In this document: piece after piece, positions 1 through 9,005 of the stretch
Layout: each line of letters starts with the position of its first letter
Numbering within the stretch: position 1 is the stretch's first letter
From: Falsiruegeria mediterranea M17
GTDB lineage: Bacteria; Pseudomonadota; Alphaproteobacteria; Rhodobacterales; Rhodobacteraceae
Direction of reading: 5' to 3'
Assembly: GCF_900302455.1 (NCBI RefSeq)
Contig: NZ_ONZG01000002.1
Coordinates: 124,001 to 188,000 of the forward strand
Length of the DNA stretch: 64,000 nt
Position numbers and translations under genes: made by a program
Notes under the pieces: generated by a model
What the model saw: only the letters and a program-made list of their open reading frames with translations
Told to the model about the DNA's origin: nothing
Databases searched by the model: none

Positions 1-94
1 ACAGCCACAGCGCGCCAGTGCCGTCGGCCACCTGTTTGGCAATCGTGGATTTGCCCACGCCCGGTAAACCCATGAGAGACATCAGGACCGGCAT
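1..94 (-). CDS. P-loop NTPase/kinase-like protein, N-terminal fragment
   Basis: This gene runs off the left edge; only about 31 N-terminal residues are visible. They carry a clear Walker A motif, GLPGVGKST, at residues 9-17, so the protein binds ATP or GTP. It is probably a small AAA-type ATPase or kinase, but the family cannot be settled from this fragment. The ATG (92-94) follows the TGA of mvaB (95-97) directly and in the same frame, so it is the last visible gene of the leucine-degradation operon and is probably translated by ribosomes finishing mvaB. Its role in that pathway is unknown. Confidence 0.7.
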   Translation of the reverse strand, partial: MPVLMSLMGLPGVGKSTIAKQVADGTGALWL

Positions 95-949
95 TCACCC
101 TGTCCGCATCATGCGGGCCATCTGTGCCGCCTCATCCAGAACCGCCATGTCCAAACCGGTTTCATAGCCTTGGTCGGTCAGGTGTTTCACAACGGCCTCG
201 GTCGCCACATTGCCCGCCGCGCCCGGCGCGTAGGGGCAGCCGCCCAAACCACCAACGGCCGCATCAAAGACACGCACTCCCAACTCCAGCGAAGCATCGA
301 TGTTGATCAGCGCCCGGCCAGCGGTATCGTGGTAATGCCCAGCCAGCTTATCTGCGGGCACCCGATCCAGAACCGCACCCAGCATCGCTGTGATGCTCTC
401 GGGCGTGCCCTGCCCGATGGTATCCCCCAACGAGACCTCATAGCAGCCCAGATCCAACAGCCGCCCAGCAACCTCGGCCACCTGCCCCGGCGGGGTTGGC
501 CCGTCAAAGGGGCAGTCGGTCACGCAAGAGACATAGCCCCGCACCGGCAAGCCGATTTCTCGCGCGGCCTCAAGGATCGGCACAAACCGCTCGATGCTCT
601 CGGCGATGGTGGCGTTGATGTTGGCCTTGGAGAACCCTTCAGACGCACTGGCAAAAACCGCGATCTCGTCCGCTTTGGCCGCCACGGCATCCTGATAACC
701 GCGCATATTCGGTGTCAGCGCTGCATAACTCACGCCCTCGGCTCGGGTTATGCCGCCCAAAACCTCGCCCGAGCCTGCCATCTGCGGCACCCATTTGGGA
801 GAGACAAAACTGGCCACCTCGATCCGGCGAAAGCCCGCGCGGCTGAGGCAATCAACCAGCGCGATCTTCTCGGCCACCGGAATCTCACGCTTTTCGTTCT
901 GCAGCCCATCCCGCGGACCCATCTCGAATATCTCGACCCGGTCACCCAT
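95..949 (-). CDS. mvaB: Hydroxymethylglutaryl-CoA lyase
   Basis: This enzyme cleaves 3-hydroxy-3-methylglutaryl-CoA to acetyl-CoA and acetoacetate, the last step of leucine degradation, in the cytoplasm. The 284-residue length is normal for bacterial HMG-CoA lyases. The TIM-barrel opening GPRDGLQNE (residues 11-19), the metal-binding HYHDT (205-209) and the signature GGLGGCPYAPGA with catalytic Cys238 are all intact. It lies 72 bp downstream of mccA on the same strand, and the next gene starts right after its stop. The symbol liuE is also used for this gene. A third route to HMG-CoA is not implied: the upstream carboxylase genes show this is the catabolic lyase. Confidence 0.96.
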   Translation of the reverse strand: MGDRVEIFEMGPRDGLQNEKREIPVAEKIALVDCLSRAGFRRIEVASFVSPKWVPQMAGSGEVLGGITRAEGVSYAALTPNMRGYQDAVAAKADEIAVFASASEGFSKANINATIAESIERFVPILEAAREIGLPVRGYVSCVTDCPFDGPTPPGQVAEVAGRLLDLGCYEVSLGDTIGQGTPESITAMLGAVLDRVPADKLAGHYHDTAGRALINIDASLELGVRVFDAAVGGLGGCPYAPGAAGNVATEAVVKHLTDQGYETGLDMAVLDEAAQMARMMRTG

Positions 950-990
950 GACGCATGCCCCCTGCTTCTTTTTGTTCCAAATACGGAAGA

Positions 991-1015
991 ACCACCGCCC
1001 GCCCGGGGCGATGGT
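991..1015 (-). other. Intercistronic hairpin between mccA and mvaB
   Basis: In the 72-bp gap there is a dyad with arms ACCACCGCCC and GGGCGATGGT (one internal mismatch, 5-nt loop). No U-run follows directly on the minus strand, so it looks more like an RNA processing or stability element than a terminator. Confidence 0.35.
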
Positions 1016-1021
1016 CCCACC

Positions 1022-2971
1022 TTATTCCTCTTCCAACCGTACCAGAGCAGCCCCGGCTTCAACCTGAGCCCCCGCCTCGGTTAAAACTTCGGCCACGACC
1101 CCGTCACGCGCTGCCAGCAGCGAATGTTCCATCTTCATCGCTTCCAGAATGGCCAAACGATCACCTTCGCTCACGGTTTGACCCGCTTCAGCAAAGACCG
1201 CCTTGACCAGACCGGGCATTGGCGCCTCGATCACGTTGCCGTCGCCGCCCGCACTGGCATCACGGTCCAGCGGGTCTGGCACCGTGAAGCGATAGCCATT
1301 GCCCCAGAACACCGTGATCTCATCGCCAACGTGCGACACGCGCGCCTGCACCTTGGTGGCATCCACCCACCAGGTGCCATCGCGGCGGCTGACGTGATGG
1401 GTCACATCCGGCAGCGCCACTGTGAAACTCTCGGGCCCATCTGCCAGAACGCGGGCCTCGAATGTCTCGTCATGATGGGTCAGCGTCACGTCCCAACCAA
1501 GCGGACCCCAGAGGGTGAAGCCACCCTCGTCGCCCGCCCCATCGGTCAGCCCCAAAGCCGCCAATGCCGCAATCGAGCGCGCCTTGGTGCACGCCACCGG
1601 CGCAGGCGTCAACGTCTCCAACTCGCGGTCGATCAGACCGGTGTCCATGTTGCCAGCCACAAAGTCAGGCTGCGCCGACAGCACACTCAGGAACGAGACA
1701 TTGGTCACCGTCCCGCCCACATCGGTCCAGCGCAAGGCACGTTCCAACTTGCGCAGGGCGGCACCACGGGTGGGGCCGTACACCGTCACCTTGGCGATCA
1801 TCGGATCATACCAGGGGCTGATCGCATCGCCCGCACGCACACCGCTGTCGACGCGCGCATCTTCGGGGAACTCCAGATGGGTCAGTGTACCGGTTGCAGG
1901 GAGGAACCCCTTTGGCACATCTTCGGCATAGATCCGCGCCTCAAACGCGTGGCCCTTGAAGCTCAAGTCCGATTGTTGAGCAGGCAAGGACTCGCCCGAG
2001 GCGACCCGCAACTGCCATTCCACAAGATCCACGCCGGTGATTTCCTCGGTCACAGGATGTTCAACCTGCAAGCGCGTGTTCATTTCCATGAACCAGAAGT
2101 GATCCGGGTGCAGCCCGCCCGTTCCCCCGCCCGAGCCATCGACGATGAACTCAACCGTGCCTGCCCCGGAATACCCGATGGCCTCGGCGGCAAGAACCCC
2201 TGCCTGCCCCATCGCCTCACGCATCTCGGCGGTCATACCAGGCGCGGGCGCTTCTTCGATCACCTTTTGATGGCGCCGTTGCAGCGAGCAGTCGCGTTCG
2301 AACAGATGCACCGCATGGGTGCCGTCGCCAAAGACCTGCACCTCGATATGGCGCGGCTTTTGCACGAACTTTTCGATCAGCACATCGGGGTTGCCAAAGG
2401 CCGTGGTTGCCTCTCCCTGGGCACTCTCAAGTGCCGCAGTGAAGTCAGCGGGGTCTTCGACCAGGCGCATCCCCTTGCCACCGCCGCCCGCAACGGCCTT
2501 GATCAGAACCGGATAACCGATTTGCGCCGCCTGTTCTGCCAGGAATGCGGGCTCCTGATTGGCGCCATGATAACCGGGGACAACCGGAACGCCCGCCTCT
2601 TCCATCAACGCCTTGGCCGCGTCCTTGAGCCCCATAGCCCGGATCGCCTTGGCAGACGGACCGATAAAGGTCAGCCCTGCCGCCTCGACCGCGTCAACGA
2701 AATCAGGGTTCTCGGACAGAAAGCCATAGCCGGGATGGATTGCCTGCGCGCCTGTTTCCAGCGCGGCCTGAATAATCACATCGCCGCGCAGGTAGCTGTC
2801 GGCGGGCGCAGGCCCGCCGATGTGGACGGCACGATCCGCCTTTTCAACATGTTTCGCGGCAGCATCCGCATCGGAATAGACGGCCACGGTTTTGACACCC
2901 ATGGAGCGGGCTGTGTCCATCACACGGCAGGCAATCTCGCCACGATTTGCGATCAGAATTGTATCAAACAT
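1022..2971 (-). CDS. mccA: Methylcrotonyl-CoA carboxylase, biotin-carrying alpha subunit
   Basis: The alpha subunit carries out ATP-dependent carboxylation of biotin for 3-methylcrotonyl-CoA carboxylase (leucine pathway). The 649-residue protein has the usual order: biotin carboxylase N domain starting MFDTILIANRGEIACRV, an ATP-grasp domain with the glycine-rich loop AVAGGGGKGMRLV near residue 160, the catalytic region EMNTRLQVEHPVTE, and a C-terminal biotinyl domain with EAMKMEHS (biotinylated Lys about 613). Pairing with a carboxyltransferase of MccB type and with HMG-CoA lyase separates it from acetyl-CoA or propionyl-CoA carboxylases. It starts 5 bp after the ASCH gene. Also called liuD. 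Confidence 0.95.
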   Translation of the reverse strand: MFDTILIANRGEIACRVMDTARSMGVKTVAVYSDADAAAKHVEKADRAVHIGGPAPADSYLRGDVIIQAALETGAQAIHPGYGFLSENPDFVDAVEAAGLTFIGPSAKAIRAMGLKDAAKALMEEAGVPVVPGYHGANQEPAFLAEQAAQIGYPVLIKAVAGGGGKGMRLVEDPADFTAALESAQGEATTAFGNPDVLIEKFVQKPRHIEVQVFGDGTHAVHLFERDCSLQRRHQKVIEEAPAPGMTAEMREAMGQAGVLAAEAIGYSGAGTVEFIVDGSGGGTGGLHPDHFWFMEMNTRLQVEHPVTEEITGVDLVEWQLRVASGESLPAQQSDLSFKGHAFEARIYAEDVPKGFLPATGTLTHLEFPEDARVDSGVRAGDAISPWYDPMIAKVTVYGPTRGAALRKLERALRWTDVGGTVTNVSFLSVLSAQPDFVAGNMDTGLIDRELETLTPAPVACTKARSIAALAALGLTDGAGDEGGFTLWGPLGWDVTLTHHDETFEARVLADGPESFTVALPDVTHHVSRRDGTWWVDATKVQARVSHVGDEITVFWGNGYRFTVPDPLDRDASAGGDGNVIEAPMPGLVKAVFAEAGQTVSEGDRLAILEAMKMEHSLLAARDGVVAEVLTEAGAQVEAGAALVRLEEE

Positions 2972-2976
2972 ATCTC

Positions 2977-3402
2977 TTACCCCTTGGCTGCCAAATCTTC
3001 GACCAGACGAAACCGCTCGCAGACCAGTTCCATGGCCGGATCAAACCCGCCATTGCGTTCAAAGTACCGGCGATGCCCGTCGCGCCACCCATCCAATGTG
3101 TCATCTTCGCCCTCGGCCAGAGCAAAACTCTCGGTTACATCGCAAAACCTGTGGATGGACACGTCCAAGGTTTCAATGACCAAAGCAGGACGGTCAGCCC
3201 AATCCAAGGCAATGTCACGGCGCCCCGGTTTGGGCATGTCAGCGCTTCCCTCCGGATAATCCCGGAGCGCACCACAGGTTGCGGTCTTTACACCAGCCCG
3301 AACCAGGGCCAGCAATTCGTCGCTCAGGGCCTGATTGTCGCCAAACTTGAACGTTTGGGCCTCTGGATAGCGCGCTTTGACCTGTTCCAATTCCACGCTC
3401 AT
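2977..3402 (-). CDS. ASCH-domain protein inside the methylcrotonyl-CoA carboxylase operon
   Basis: The 141-residue protein resembles stand-alone ASCH-domain proteins, which adopt a PUA-like fold and can bind RNA or act on modified nucleosides (E. coli YqfB is an N4-acetylcytidine amidohydrolase). Visible landmarks are a basic segment GVKTATCGAL near residue 36-45 and a C-terminal helix-rich part beginning DGWRDGHRRYF. It starts 1 bp after the mccB stop and ends 5 bp before mccA, so it is almost certainly co-translated with both carboxylase subunits. Its substrate and any link to leucine catabolism are unknown. Confidence 0.8.
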   Translation of the reverse strand: MSVELEQVKARYPEAQTFKFGDNQALSDELLALVRAGVKTATCGALRDYPEGSADMPKPGRRDIALDWADRPALVIETLDVSIHRFCDVTESFALAEGEDDTLDGWRDGHRRYFERNGGFDPAMELVCERFRLVEDLAAKG

Positions 3403-3403
3403 C

Positions 3404-5008
3404 TTACATCCGGAACACGCCGAAACGTGTCTCCTCGATCGGGGCGTTCAACGCGGCGCTGAGAGAGAGCGCCAGCACATCACGCGATTTGCGCGGGTCG
3501 ATGATGCCGTCATCCCACAGACGCGCCGAGGCATAGAGCGGGTGACTTTGTTCCTCGAACATCTCAATCGTGGGCCTCTTGAATTCGGCTTCTTCCTCGG
3601 CCGACCACGCGCCGCCCTGCCGCTCGATGGCATCGCGTTTGACGGTGGCCAGTACGCCTGCAGCCTGTTCGCCGCCCATGACCGAGATGCGGCTGTTGGG
3701 CCAGGTCCACAGGAAGCGCGGCTGATAGGCGCGCCCCGCCATGCCGTAGTTGCCCGCGCCGAACGATCCACCCACCAGCATGGTGATCTTGGGCACATTG
3801 GTCGAGGCCACGGCGGTCACCATCTTGGCCCCATGCCGCGCGATGCCTTCGTTTTCGTATTTGCGGCCCACCATGAAGCCGGTGATGTTTTGCAGGAACA
3901 CCAGCGGGATCTTGCGCTGCGAGCAGAGCTCGACAAAATGCGCGCCCTTTTGGGCGGCCTCGGAAAACAGAACGCCGTTGTTGGCGATGATGCCGATGGG
4001 GCAGCCTTTGAGGTGGGCAAAGCCCGTCACCAGTGTCTCGCCAAACCGTGGCTTGAACTCGTCGAAACGCGAGCCATCGACCAGACGCGCGATCACCTCG
4101 CGGATGTCATAAGGCGTGCGCAGATCACCCGGCACCACGCCCAGGATCTCTTCGGGGTCATAGGCAGGCTCTTCGGGGTTGGCCCAGTTCACCGTCAGCG
4201 GCTTGGTGATATTGAGCGACTGCACCGCGCGTCGGGCCAAGGCCAGTGCGTGCGCGTCATCCTCGGCCAGGTAATCCGCCACACCGGACAGGCGCGTGTG
4301 GACATCACCGCCACCTAGATCCTCGGCGCTCACCACCTCTCCAGTCGCGGCCTTCACCAATGGCGGACCCGCAAGGAAGATGGTGCCCTGTTCCTTGACG
4401 ATGATGGTGACGTCTGACATCGCAGGCACATAAGCGCCACCCGCCGTACATGACCCCATGACCACCGCGATCTGCGGGATGCCTTTGGACGACATCCGCG
4501 CCTGATTGTAAAAGATGCGGCCAAAGTGGTCGCGGTCGGGGAACACCTCATCCTGTTGCGGTAGGTTCGCACCGCCGCTGTCGACCAGATAGATACACGG
4601 CAGACGGTTTTCCTCGGCGATCTCCTGCGCGCGCAGGTGTTTCTTGACCGTCATCGGATAGTAAGTGCCACCCTTCACGGTGGCGTCGTTGCAGACCACC
4701 ATGACCTCTTGCCCATGCACCCGGCCAATACCGGCCACAACACCCGCCGCCGGGGCTGCATTGTCGTACATGTTGTGGGCCGCTGTCGCGCCGACCTCGA
4801 GAAACGGAGAGCCAGGATCAAGCAGGTTCGCCACCCTGCGTCGCGGCAACATCTTGCCCCGGCTTTCGTGACGGGCACGGGAATTCTCGCCTCCGCCAAG
4901 GCGCGCAGCCTCGGCCGCCTCGCTGATCTGCGAGAGCGCATCCAGATGCGCCACGCGGTTCTGTTTGAAGCCGTCCGAGGAAGGCATGGCTTTGGATGTG
5001 AGTTTCAT
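3404..5008 (-). CDS. mccB: Methylcrotonyl-CoA carboxylase, carboxyltransferase beta subunit
   Basis: This subunit moves the carboxyl group from biotin onto 3-methylcrotonyl-CoA to give 3-methylglutaconyl-CoA. The 534-residue length and the crotonase-like carboxyltransferase N and C halves fit Mcc[20 protein letters not shown], the oxyanion region [13 protein letters not shown], and [15 protein letters not shown] in the C half. Its ATG overlaps the stop of the zinc-ribbon membrane gene (5005-5008, ATGA), so the two are translationally coupled. Also called liuB. The separation of mccA and mccB by only the ASCH gene supports a single multi-subunit operon. Confidence 0.95.
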   Translation of the reverse strand: MKLTSKAMPSSDGFKQNRVAHLDALSQISEAAEAARLGGGENSRARHESRGKMLPRRRVANLLDPGSPFLEVGATAAHNMYDNAAPAAGVVAGIGRVHGQEVMVVCNDATVKGGTYYPMTVKKHLRAQEIAEENRLPCIYLVDSGGANLPQQDEVFPDRDHFGRIFYNQARMSSKGIPQIAVVMGSCTAGGAYVPAMSDVTIIVKEQGTIFLAGPPLVKAATGEVVSAEDLGGGDVHTRLSGVADYLAEDDAHALALARRAVQSLNITKPLTVNWANPEEPAYDPEEILGVVPGDLRTPYDIREVIARLVDGSRFDEFKPRFGETLVTGFAHLKGCPIGIIANNGVLFSEAAQKGAHFVELCSQRKIPLVFLQNITGFMVGRKYENEGIARHGAKMVTAVASTNVPKITMLVGGSFGAGNYGMAGRAYQPRFLWTWPNSRISVMGGEQAAGVLATVKRDAIERQGGAWSAEEEAEFKRPTIEMFEEQSHPLYASARLWDDGIIDPRKSRDVLALSLSAALNAPIEETRFGVFRM

Positions 5009-5391
5009 TCAACAATCTCCAACTTGAAAAGCCGGCGAAGCAATTGCGCAGGCAAGTAGATCCCGGCGAAACAAAGCAGAACTCCGCCAGCGAATGTGAG
5101 TTCAGTAGTCCCGCTGTCGTCCACATACGTGAAACTGCTGGTGCCGAGCAGCATCCAGAGCGCAGTGAAGCTCGAAAAAATAGCGGTCGGCAAAAGCAGG
5201 CAACCGACCACCCATCTTTTTTCATTCGACAATTTCAGATGCACTTGGCACGTCCGGCAAACGTGGAACTCAAGTTGCGGAAACAGAAGCGGCCCTCTCC
5301 AGGGATTGGTTCGCCACATCTGAAAGGACGGCTGGAAGGTACCGCAATTCGGGCAGCGAAAGTTGCTCAGGATACTTCCGGGGCCGATCAT
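5005..5391 (-). CDS. Small zinc-ribbon membrane protein of unknown function
   Basis: The 128-residue protein has two CxxC pairs (CPNCG near residue 13 and CRTC near residue 46), which suggest a rubredoxin-like zinc ribbon at the N-terminus. Two hydrophobic stretches follow, roughly residues 61-83 and 100-117, so it is probably an inner-membrane protein with a cytosolic zinc knuckle. I do not recognise a named family. Both ends overlap neighbours by 4 bp: with the acyl-CoA synthetase at 5388-5391 and with mccB at 5005-5008. The coupling argues that it is a real gene of the leucine operon. What it does there is not known. Confidence 0.75.
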   Translation of the reverse strand: MIGPGSILSNFRCPNCGTFQPSFQMWRTNPWRGPLLFPQLEFHVCRTCQVHLKLSNEKRWVVGCLLLPTAIFSSFTALWMLLGTSSFTYVDDSGTTELTFAGGVLLCFAGIYLPAQLLRRLFKLEIVE

Positions 5392-6914
5392 TCGCCCACC
5401 TCATTTTTCGCCCGCGCCTTCAACTCTTTCCGTACAACCTTCCCCGTCACCGTCATCGGCAGCGCGTCCAGAAAGGCGATCTCGCGCGGATAGGAATACT
5501 GCGCGAGCCGGTCCTTGACCCAGGCCTGTAGATCCTCAGCATTGACCTCAGCCCCCTCTTTACGCACCACATAGGCTTTGACGATCTCGGTGCGCAGCGG
5601 ATCGGGTTTGCCGACCACACCCACGGTCGCCACGCCCGGATGGGTCAGCAGGCAATCCTCGATCTCGGCGGGGCCAATGCGATAGCCGGCCGAAGTGATC
5701 ACATCGTCATCACGGCCAACAAAGCGCAGATAGTCGCCCTCCCACACACCGCGATCGCCGGTGATCAGCCAATCCCCCCGAAACTTCTCGGCCGTTTCCT
5801 GGGGCCGTTTCCAGTATTCCAGCAGCATCGACGCCGAGCCACGCCGGACCGCCACATCGCCCTCTTCACGCGTGGGGTTGCCATCTTCATCGATCACCGC
5901 AACCTCATGCCCCGGCACCGGCTTACCGATGCAGCCGGGCTGAACCGGAAAATCCAGACCACAAGACGACACCACCATGTTGCATTCGGTCTGGCCATAG
6001 AATTCGTTGAACGTCAGCCCAAAGGAGCGTTCGCCCCAAGCGAGCATCTCTGCGCCCAGGGGCTCTCCACCGGAGGCAACCGAGCGCAGACCGTCGAGCC
6101 CCTGCCCCGCCGCCTTGAGCATGCGCAGGGCTGTAGGGGGAAAGAACACGTTGCGCACATCGCCGCGCGCCACGATGTCGGCGCAGGCCTCGGGTGTGAA
6201 CTTATCCAGACGTGCCGCGACCACAGGAATGCCAAGCGCCAGCCCTGGCATCAATACGTCGAACAAACCCCCGATCCAGGCCCAATCGGCGGGCGTCCAC
6301 AAGCAATCGCCCGAACGCAGGTGGTTGTGACTGATCGAAACACCCGGCAGATGGCCGGTCAAAACTCGGTGGCCGTGCAAGGCGCCCTTGGGCGTGCCAG
6401 TGGTGCCGCTGGTATAGATCAGAACTGCCGGGTCTTCGGGACCGGTGTCGACAAAATCAACGTGTCTGCCTTGCTGCCCGATCTCGGCCACCATCAGCGG
6501 CGTTGCAAGATCGCCCAGCAGGTTGGCCCCTTCGACATCGGTTAGCACCAGCGTGGCACCCGCGTCGCCGATGCGGGAGGCCAAAGCGTCTCGCTTGAAC
6601 AGTTTGAACAGCGGCACCGAGATCGCGCCAATCTTCCAGATCGCCAGATGAGCCGCCGCACACCAGGGCGACTGGCTGAGCAGTACACCAACCCGGTCCC
6701 CGGGGTGAACCTGTGCCGTCAAGGCACGTGCCAGACCATCGACCATATCCGCCAATTCGCCAAAGCTCACATCGCGGCGGTCCGTGCCAGTCAGGTCTAT
6801 GATCGCCACCTGATCCGCGTCCTGTGACAGGCATTGGCGTGCCATGTTCACACGCTCGGGGATGTCCCAGCTACCCGCCTTGGTCAAACCGGGAATGTGC
6901 TCAGCGAAAGTCAT
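5388..6914 (-). CDS. AMP-forming acyl-CoA synthetase of the leucine/isovalerate cluster
   Basis: This is an ANL-superfamily ligase that forms an acyl-adenylate and then a CoA thioester. The 508-residue sequence has the P-loop LIYTSGTTGTPKGA (about residues 166-179), the A5-type segment NEFYGQTECN, the hinge ITGDRGVW and a C-terminal MTVTGKVVRKELK with the adenylation lysine. The acid is not readable from sequence; short or branched chains (isovalerate, methylcrotonate, acetoacetate) would suit the operon. It is the first gene of the run towards mvaB, and its start faces ompW across a 182-bp gap that carries two FNR-type boxes. Confidence 0.88.
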   Translation of the reverse strand: MTFAEHIPGLTKAGSWDIPERVNMARQCLSQDADQVAIIDLTGTDRRDVSFGELADMVDGLARALTAQVHPGDRVGVLLSQSPWCAAAHLAIWKIGAISVPLFKLFKRDALASRIGDAGATLVLTDVEGANLLGDLATPLMVAEIGQQGRHVDFVDTGPEDPAVLIYTSGTTGTPKGALHGHRVLTGHLPGVSISHNHLRSGDCLWTPADWAWIGGLFDVLMPGLALGIPVVAARLDKFTPEACADIVARGDVRNVFFPPTALRMLKAAGQGLDGLRSVASGGEPLGAEMLAWGERSFGLTFNEFYGQTECNMVVSSCGLDFPVQPGCIGKPVPGHEVAVIDEDGNPTREEGDVAVRRGSASMLLEYWKRPQETAEKFRGDWLITGDRGVWEGDYLRFVGRDDDVITSAGYRIGPAEIEDCLLTHPGVATVGVVGKPDPLRTEIVKAYVVRKEGAEVNAEDLQAWVKDRLAQYSYPREIAFLDALPMTVTGKVVRKELKARAKNEVGE

Positions 6915-6965
6915 GACGCGACCCCACCAGAAACGCTTGAAGTCGCAACGTCACTTTGGTGTTTT

Positions 6966-6979
6966 TTGATGTAAATCAA
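6966..6979. promoter_or_regulatory. Perfect FNR/FnrL-type box
   Basis: TTGATGTAAATCAA matches the FNR consensus TTGAT-N4-ATCAA at every defined base. It lies 131 bp before the ompW ATG and 52 bp before the acyl-CoA synthetase ATG on the other strand, so it could act on either promoter. Confidence 0.75.
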
Positions 6980-7009
6980 ATCACTTGCCGGGCGATCTGA
7001 ATGCAAGAC

Positions 7010-7023
7010 TTGATCCAGATCAG
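7010..7023. promoter_or_regulatory. Second FNR/CRP-family box, one mismatch
   Basis: TTGATCCAGATCAG differs from TTGAT-N4-ATCAA only in the last base. Its centre is 44 bp, about four helical turns, from that of the perfect box, so two dimers would sit on the same DNA face. Confidence 0.55.
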
Positions 7024-7096
7024 AGCACTCGGTCCACCGCTGTTTCAAAACCGGGATGTCTCGCAAAGACCCACAATAGAAAGAGTAGGCATTCTG

Positions 7097-7702
7097 ATGA
7101 AATCCCTGACAGCTGCCGCAGTCTGTGCTGCCGCGCTTGCCACCGTATCCGCCCCAGCTCTGGCCCAATCCCAAGGCGACTGGACCGTCGGCGTCGGTGT
7201 GGCCAACGTCAATCCCAAATCTTCGAACGGCACGCTGGCAGGCGCCGCGGCCTCGATCGGGGATGACACCCGCCCGACCCTGACATTCGAATACTTCGTG
7301 CGCGACAACATCGGGATCGAGCTGTTGCTGGCGACCCCATTCGAACATGATGTCTCGCTGGCAGGACCTGGAAAAATTGGCTCGGTCAAACACCTGCCGC
7401 CCACCCTGTCGGTCAACTACCATTTTCCGACCAAATCGGCGATCAAGCCCTTTGTCGGCATCGGTCTGAACTACACCACCTTCTTCGAGGAAACCTCGCC
7501 GCTCGGCAACCTGAGCCTCGACGACAGCGTTGGCGTCGCACTGAACGCCGGTGCCGACTACCAGATCTCCGACAACGGCGCGCTGCGACTGAACGTGCGC
7601 TGGATGCAGATCCGCTCGGATGCCAGCCTGAACGGCGCGAGCATCGGCGAAGCAAAGATCGATCCTGTTGTGGTTGGCCTGGCTTACGTGCACCGGTTCT
7701 GA
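7097..7702 (+). CDS. ompW: OmpW-family outer-membrane beta-barrel
   Basis: OmpW proteins are eight-stranded outer-membrane barrels that pass small hydrophobic compounds. I start at 7097 (201 residues) because this ATG opens a classical signal peptide: MKSLTAAAVCAAALA, then cleavage after ALA at residue 23. The mature part begins GDWTVGVGVANVNPK and contains GDDTRPTLTFEYFVRDNIG, KHLPPTLSVNYHF and FVGIGLNYTTFFEE. The chain ends in Phe, as BAM-dependent barrels do. It is the only plus-strand gene in the leucine block. E. coli ompW is controlled by FNR, and two FNR-type boxes lie upstream here. Confidence 0.93.
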   Translation: MKSLTAAAVCAAALATVSAPALAQSQGDWTVGVGVANVNPKSSNGTLAGAAASIGDDTRPTLTFEYFVRDNIGIELLLATPFEHDVSLAGPGKIGSVKHLPPTLSVNYHFPTKSAIKPFVGIGLNYTTFFEETSPLGNLSLDDSVGVALNAGADYQISDNGALRLNVRWMQIRSDASLNGASIGEAKIDPVVVGLAYVHRF

Positions 7703-7748
7703 TCCTTCCCTCCCATGCGTGACGTCCTCACTCAGGTCGTCGCGCAAC

Positions 7749-7785
7749 GCCCCCAATGCGGCCCGAACCGCATGGGGGCATTTTT
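7749..7785 (+). terminator. Rho-independent terminator of ompW
   Basis: The stem GCCCCCAATGCGG / CCGCATGGGGGC (one bulged A, 6-nt loop) is followed by ATTTTT. It sits just before the end of the convergent ivd gene. Confidence 0.85.
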
Positions 7786-7788
7786 ATC

Positions 7789-8952
7789 TCAGAGCATCGA
7801 GCTCATCAGCTCACGCCCAACCAACATGCGCCGGATTTCAGACGTACCGGCCCCGATCTCCATCAGCTTGGCATCGCGGAAAATGCGCCCCACCGGGTTG
7901 TCGGACAAATAACCGGCACCGCCAAAGGCTTGCACCGCCTGATGCGCCTGTACCATCGCCTGTTCCGAGGCATAGAGGCAGCAGGCCGCCGCATCCTGAC
8001 GCGTGACATCACCGCGATCACAGGCCTTGGCCACCTCGTACACATAGGCCCGCGACGAGTTCATCGCGGTGTACATGTCGGCAATCTTGCCCTGCATCAG
8101 CTGGAAGTTCCCGATCGGCTGCCCGAACTGCTTGCGCTCGGCCATATAGGGCATGACTTCGTCCATACAGCCCGCCATGATGCCCAGGCCGATGCCTGCC
8201 AGCACCACGCGCTCGTAATCCAGACCGGACATCAGGACCGCCACGCCCTTGCCCTCTTCGCCCAGAACGTTTTCGAATGGCACTTCGACATCTTCAAAGA
8301 TCAACTCGGCGGTGTTTGATCCACGCATACCCAGCTTGTCGAAATGCGGCGAGGTCGAAAACCCCTTGAACTCTTTTTCGATCAGAAACGCGGTGATCCC
8401 TTTGGATCCTCCCTCTGGGTCTGTTTTGGCATAAACCACCAGCGTGTCTGCATCAGGACCGTTTGTGATCCAGTATTTGTTGCCGTTCAGCCGGTAGTAG
8501 CCATTGCGCTTCTCAGCACGCAGCTTCATCGACACCACGTCCGAGCCGGCGCTCGGTTCAGACATCGCAAGCGCCCCTACGTGCTCACCAGAAACCAGAC
8601 GCGTCAGGTACTTTTCCTTCTGCTCCTGGGTGCCGTTCAGCTTGATCTGGTTCACGCACAGGTTCGAATGCGCACCATAAGACAGCGAAACGGATGCACT
8701 GGCGCGCGCGATCTCTTCGACCACGATGGTATGCGCCAAATAGGACATGCCCGCGCCGCCGAACTCTTCGGGGACCGTCACACCCAGCAGACCCAGATCA
8801 CCCATTTCCTTCCACAGCTCGGCCGGAAATTCGTTCGTCTGATCAATCTCGGCGGCCATCGGCTTGACCCGTTCCTGAGCCCAACGGTGAACCATATCGC
8901 GCAGGGCATCCACGTCTTCGCCATGATCAAACTTCATTGTTGCGGTAAACAT
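7789..8952 (-). CDS. ivd: Isovaleryl-CoA dehydrogenase
   Basis: This FAD enzyme oxidises isovaleryl-CoA to 3-methylcrotonyl-CoA, the substrate of MccAB, passing electrons to ETF. I prefer the ATG at 8952 (387 residues) over the longer frame from 8979 because GGGAGAGG sits just before it. The acyl-CoA dehydrogenase signatures are present: [28 protein letters not shown], the catalytic glutamate in [17 protein letters not shown], and the C-terminal [20 protein letters not shown]. The DYERVVLAG context is typical of isovaleryl-CoA dehydrogenases. It is transcribed towards the rest of the pathway but is separated from it by ompW and a terminator. Also called liuA. Confidence 0.95.
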   Translation of the reverse strand: MFTATMKFDHGEDVDALRDMVHRWAQERVKPMAAEIDQTNEFPAELWKEMGDLGLLGVTVPEEFGGAGMSYLAHTIVVEEIARASASVSLSYGAHSNLCVNQIKLNGTQEQKEKYLTRLVSGEHVGALAMSEPSAGSDVVSMKLRAEKRNGYYRLNGNKYWITNGPDADTLVVYAKTDPEGGSKGITAFLIEKEFKGFSTSPHFDKLGMRGSNTAELIFEDVEVPFENVLGEEGKGVAVLMSGLDYERVVLAGIGLGIMAGCMDEVMPYMAERKQFGQPIGNFQLMQGKIADMYTAMNSSRAYVYEVAKACDRGDVTRQDAAACCLYASEQAMVQAHQAVQAFGGAGYLSDNPVGRIFRDAKLMEIGAGTSEIRRMLVGRELMSSML

Positions 8953-8986
8953 CGCCTCTCCCATCGACTCTAAGAACAACCGTTTA

Positions 8987-9000
8987 TGAACAAGTGTTCA
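8987..9000. promoter_or_regulatory. Palindromic operator at the ivd transcription start
   Basis: TGAACAAGTGTTCA is a perfect 6-bp inverted repeat with a 2-bp spacer. It lies where transcription from the predicted ivd promoter would begin and 34 bp before the ATG, a position suited to repression. A TetR-type repressor is possible, but no regulator gene is adjacent. Confidence 0.6.
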
Positions 9001-9005
9001 ATAAA

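Noticed and set aside
1124-3259. Plus-strand open frame of 711 codons
   Set aside because: It lies opposite mccA and the ASCH gene, whose families are certain. High GC removes stop codons from antisense frames, and the translated text has no domain.
6911-7756. Minus-strand frame of 281 codons opposite ompW
   Set aside because: It spans the promoter region and ompW, which has a signal peptide and a terminal Phe.
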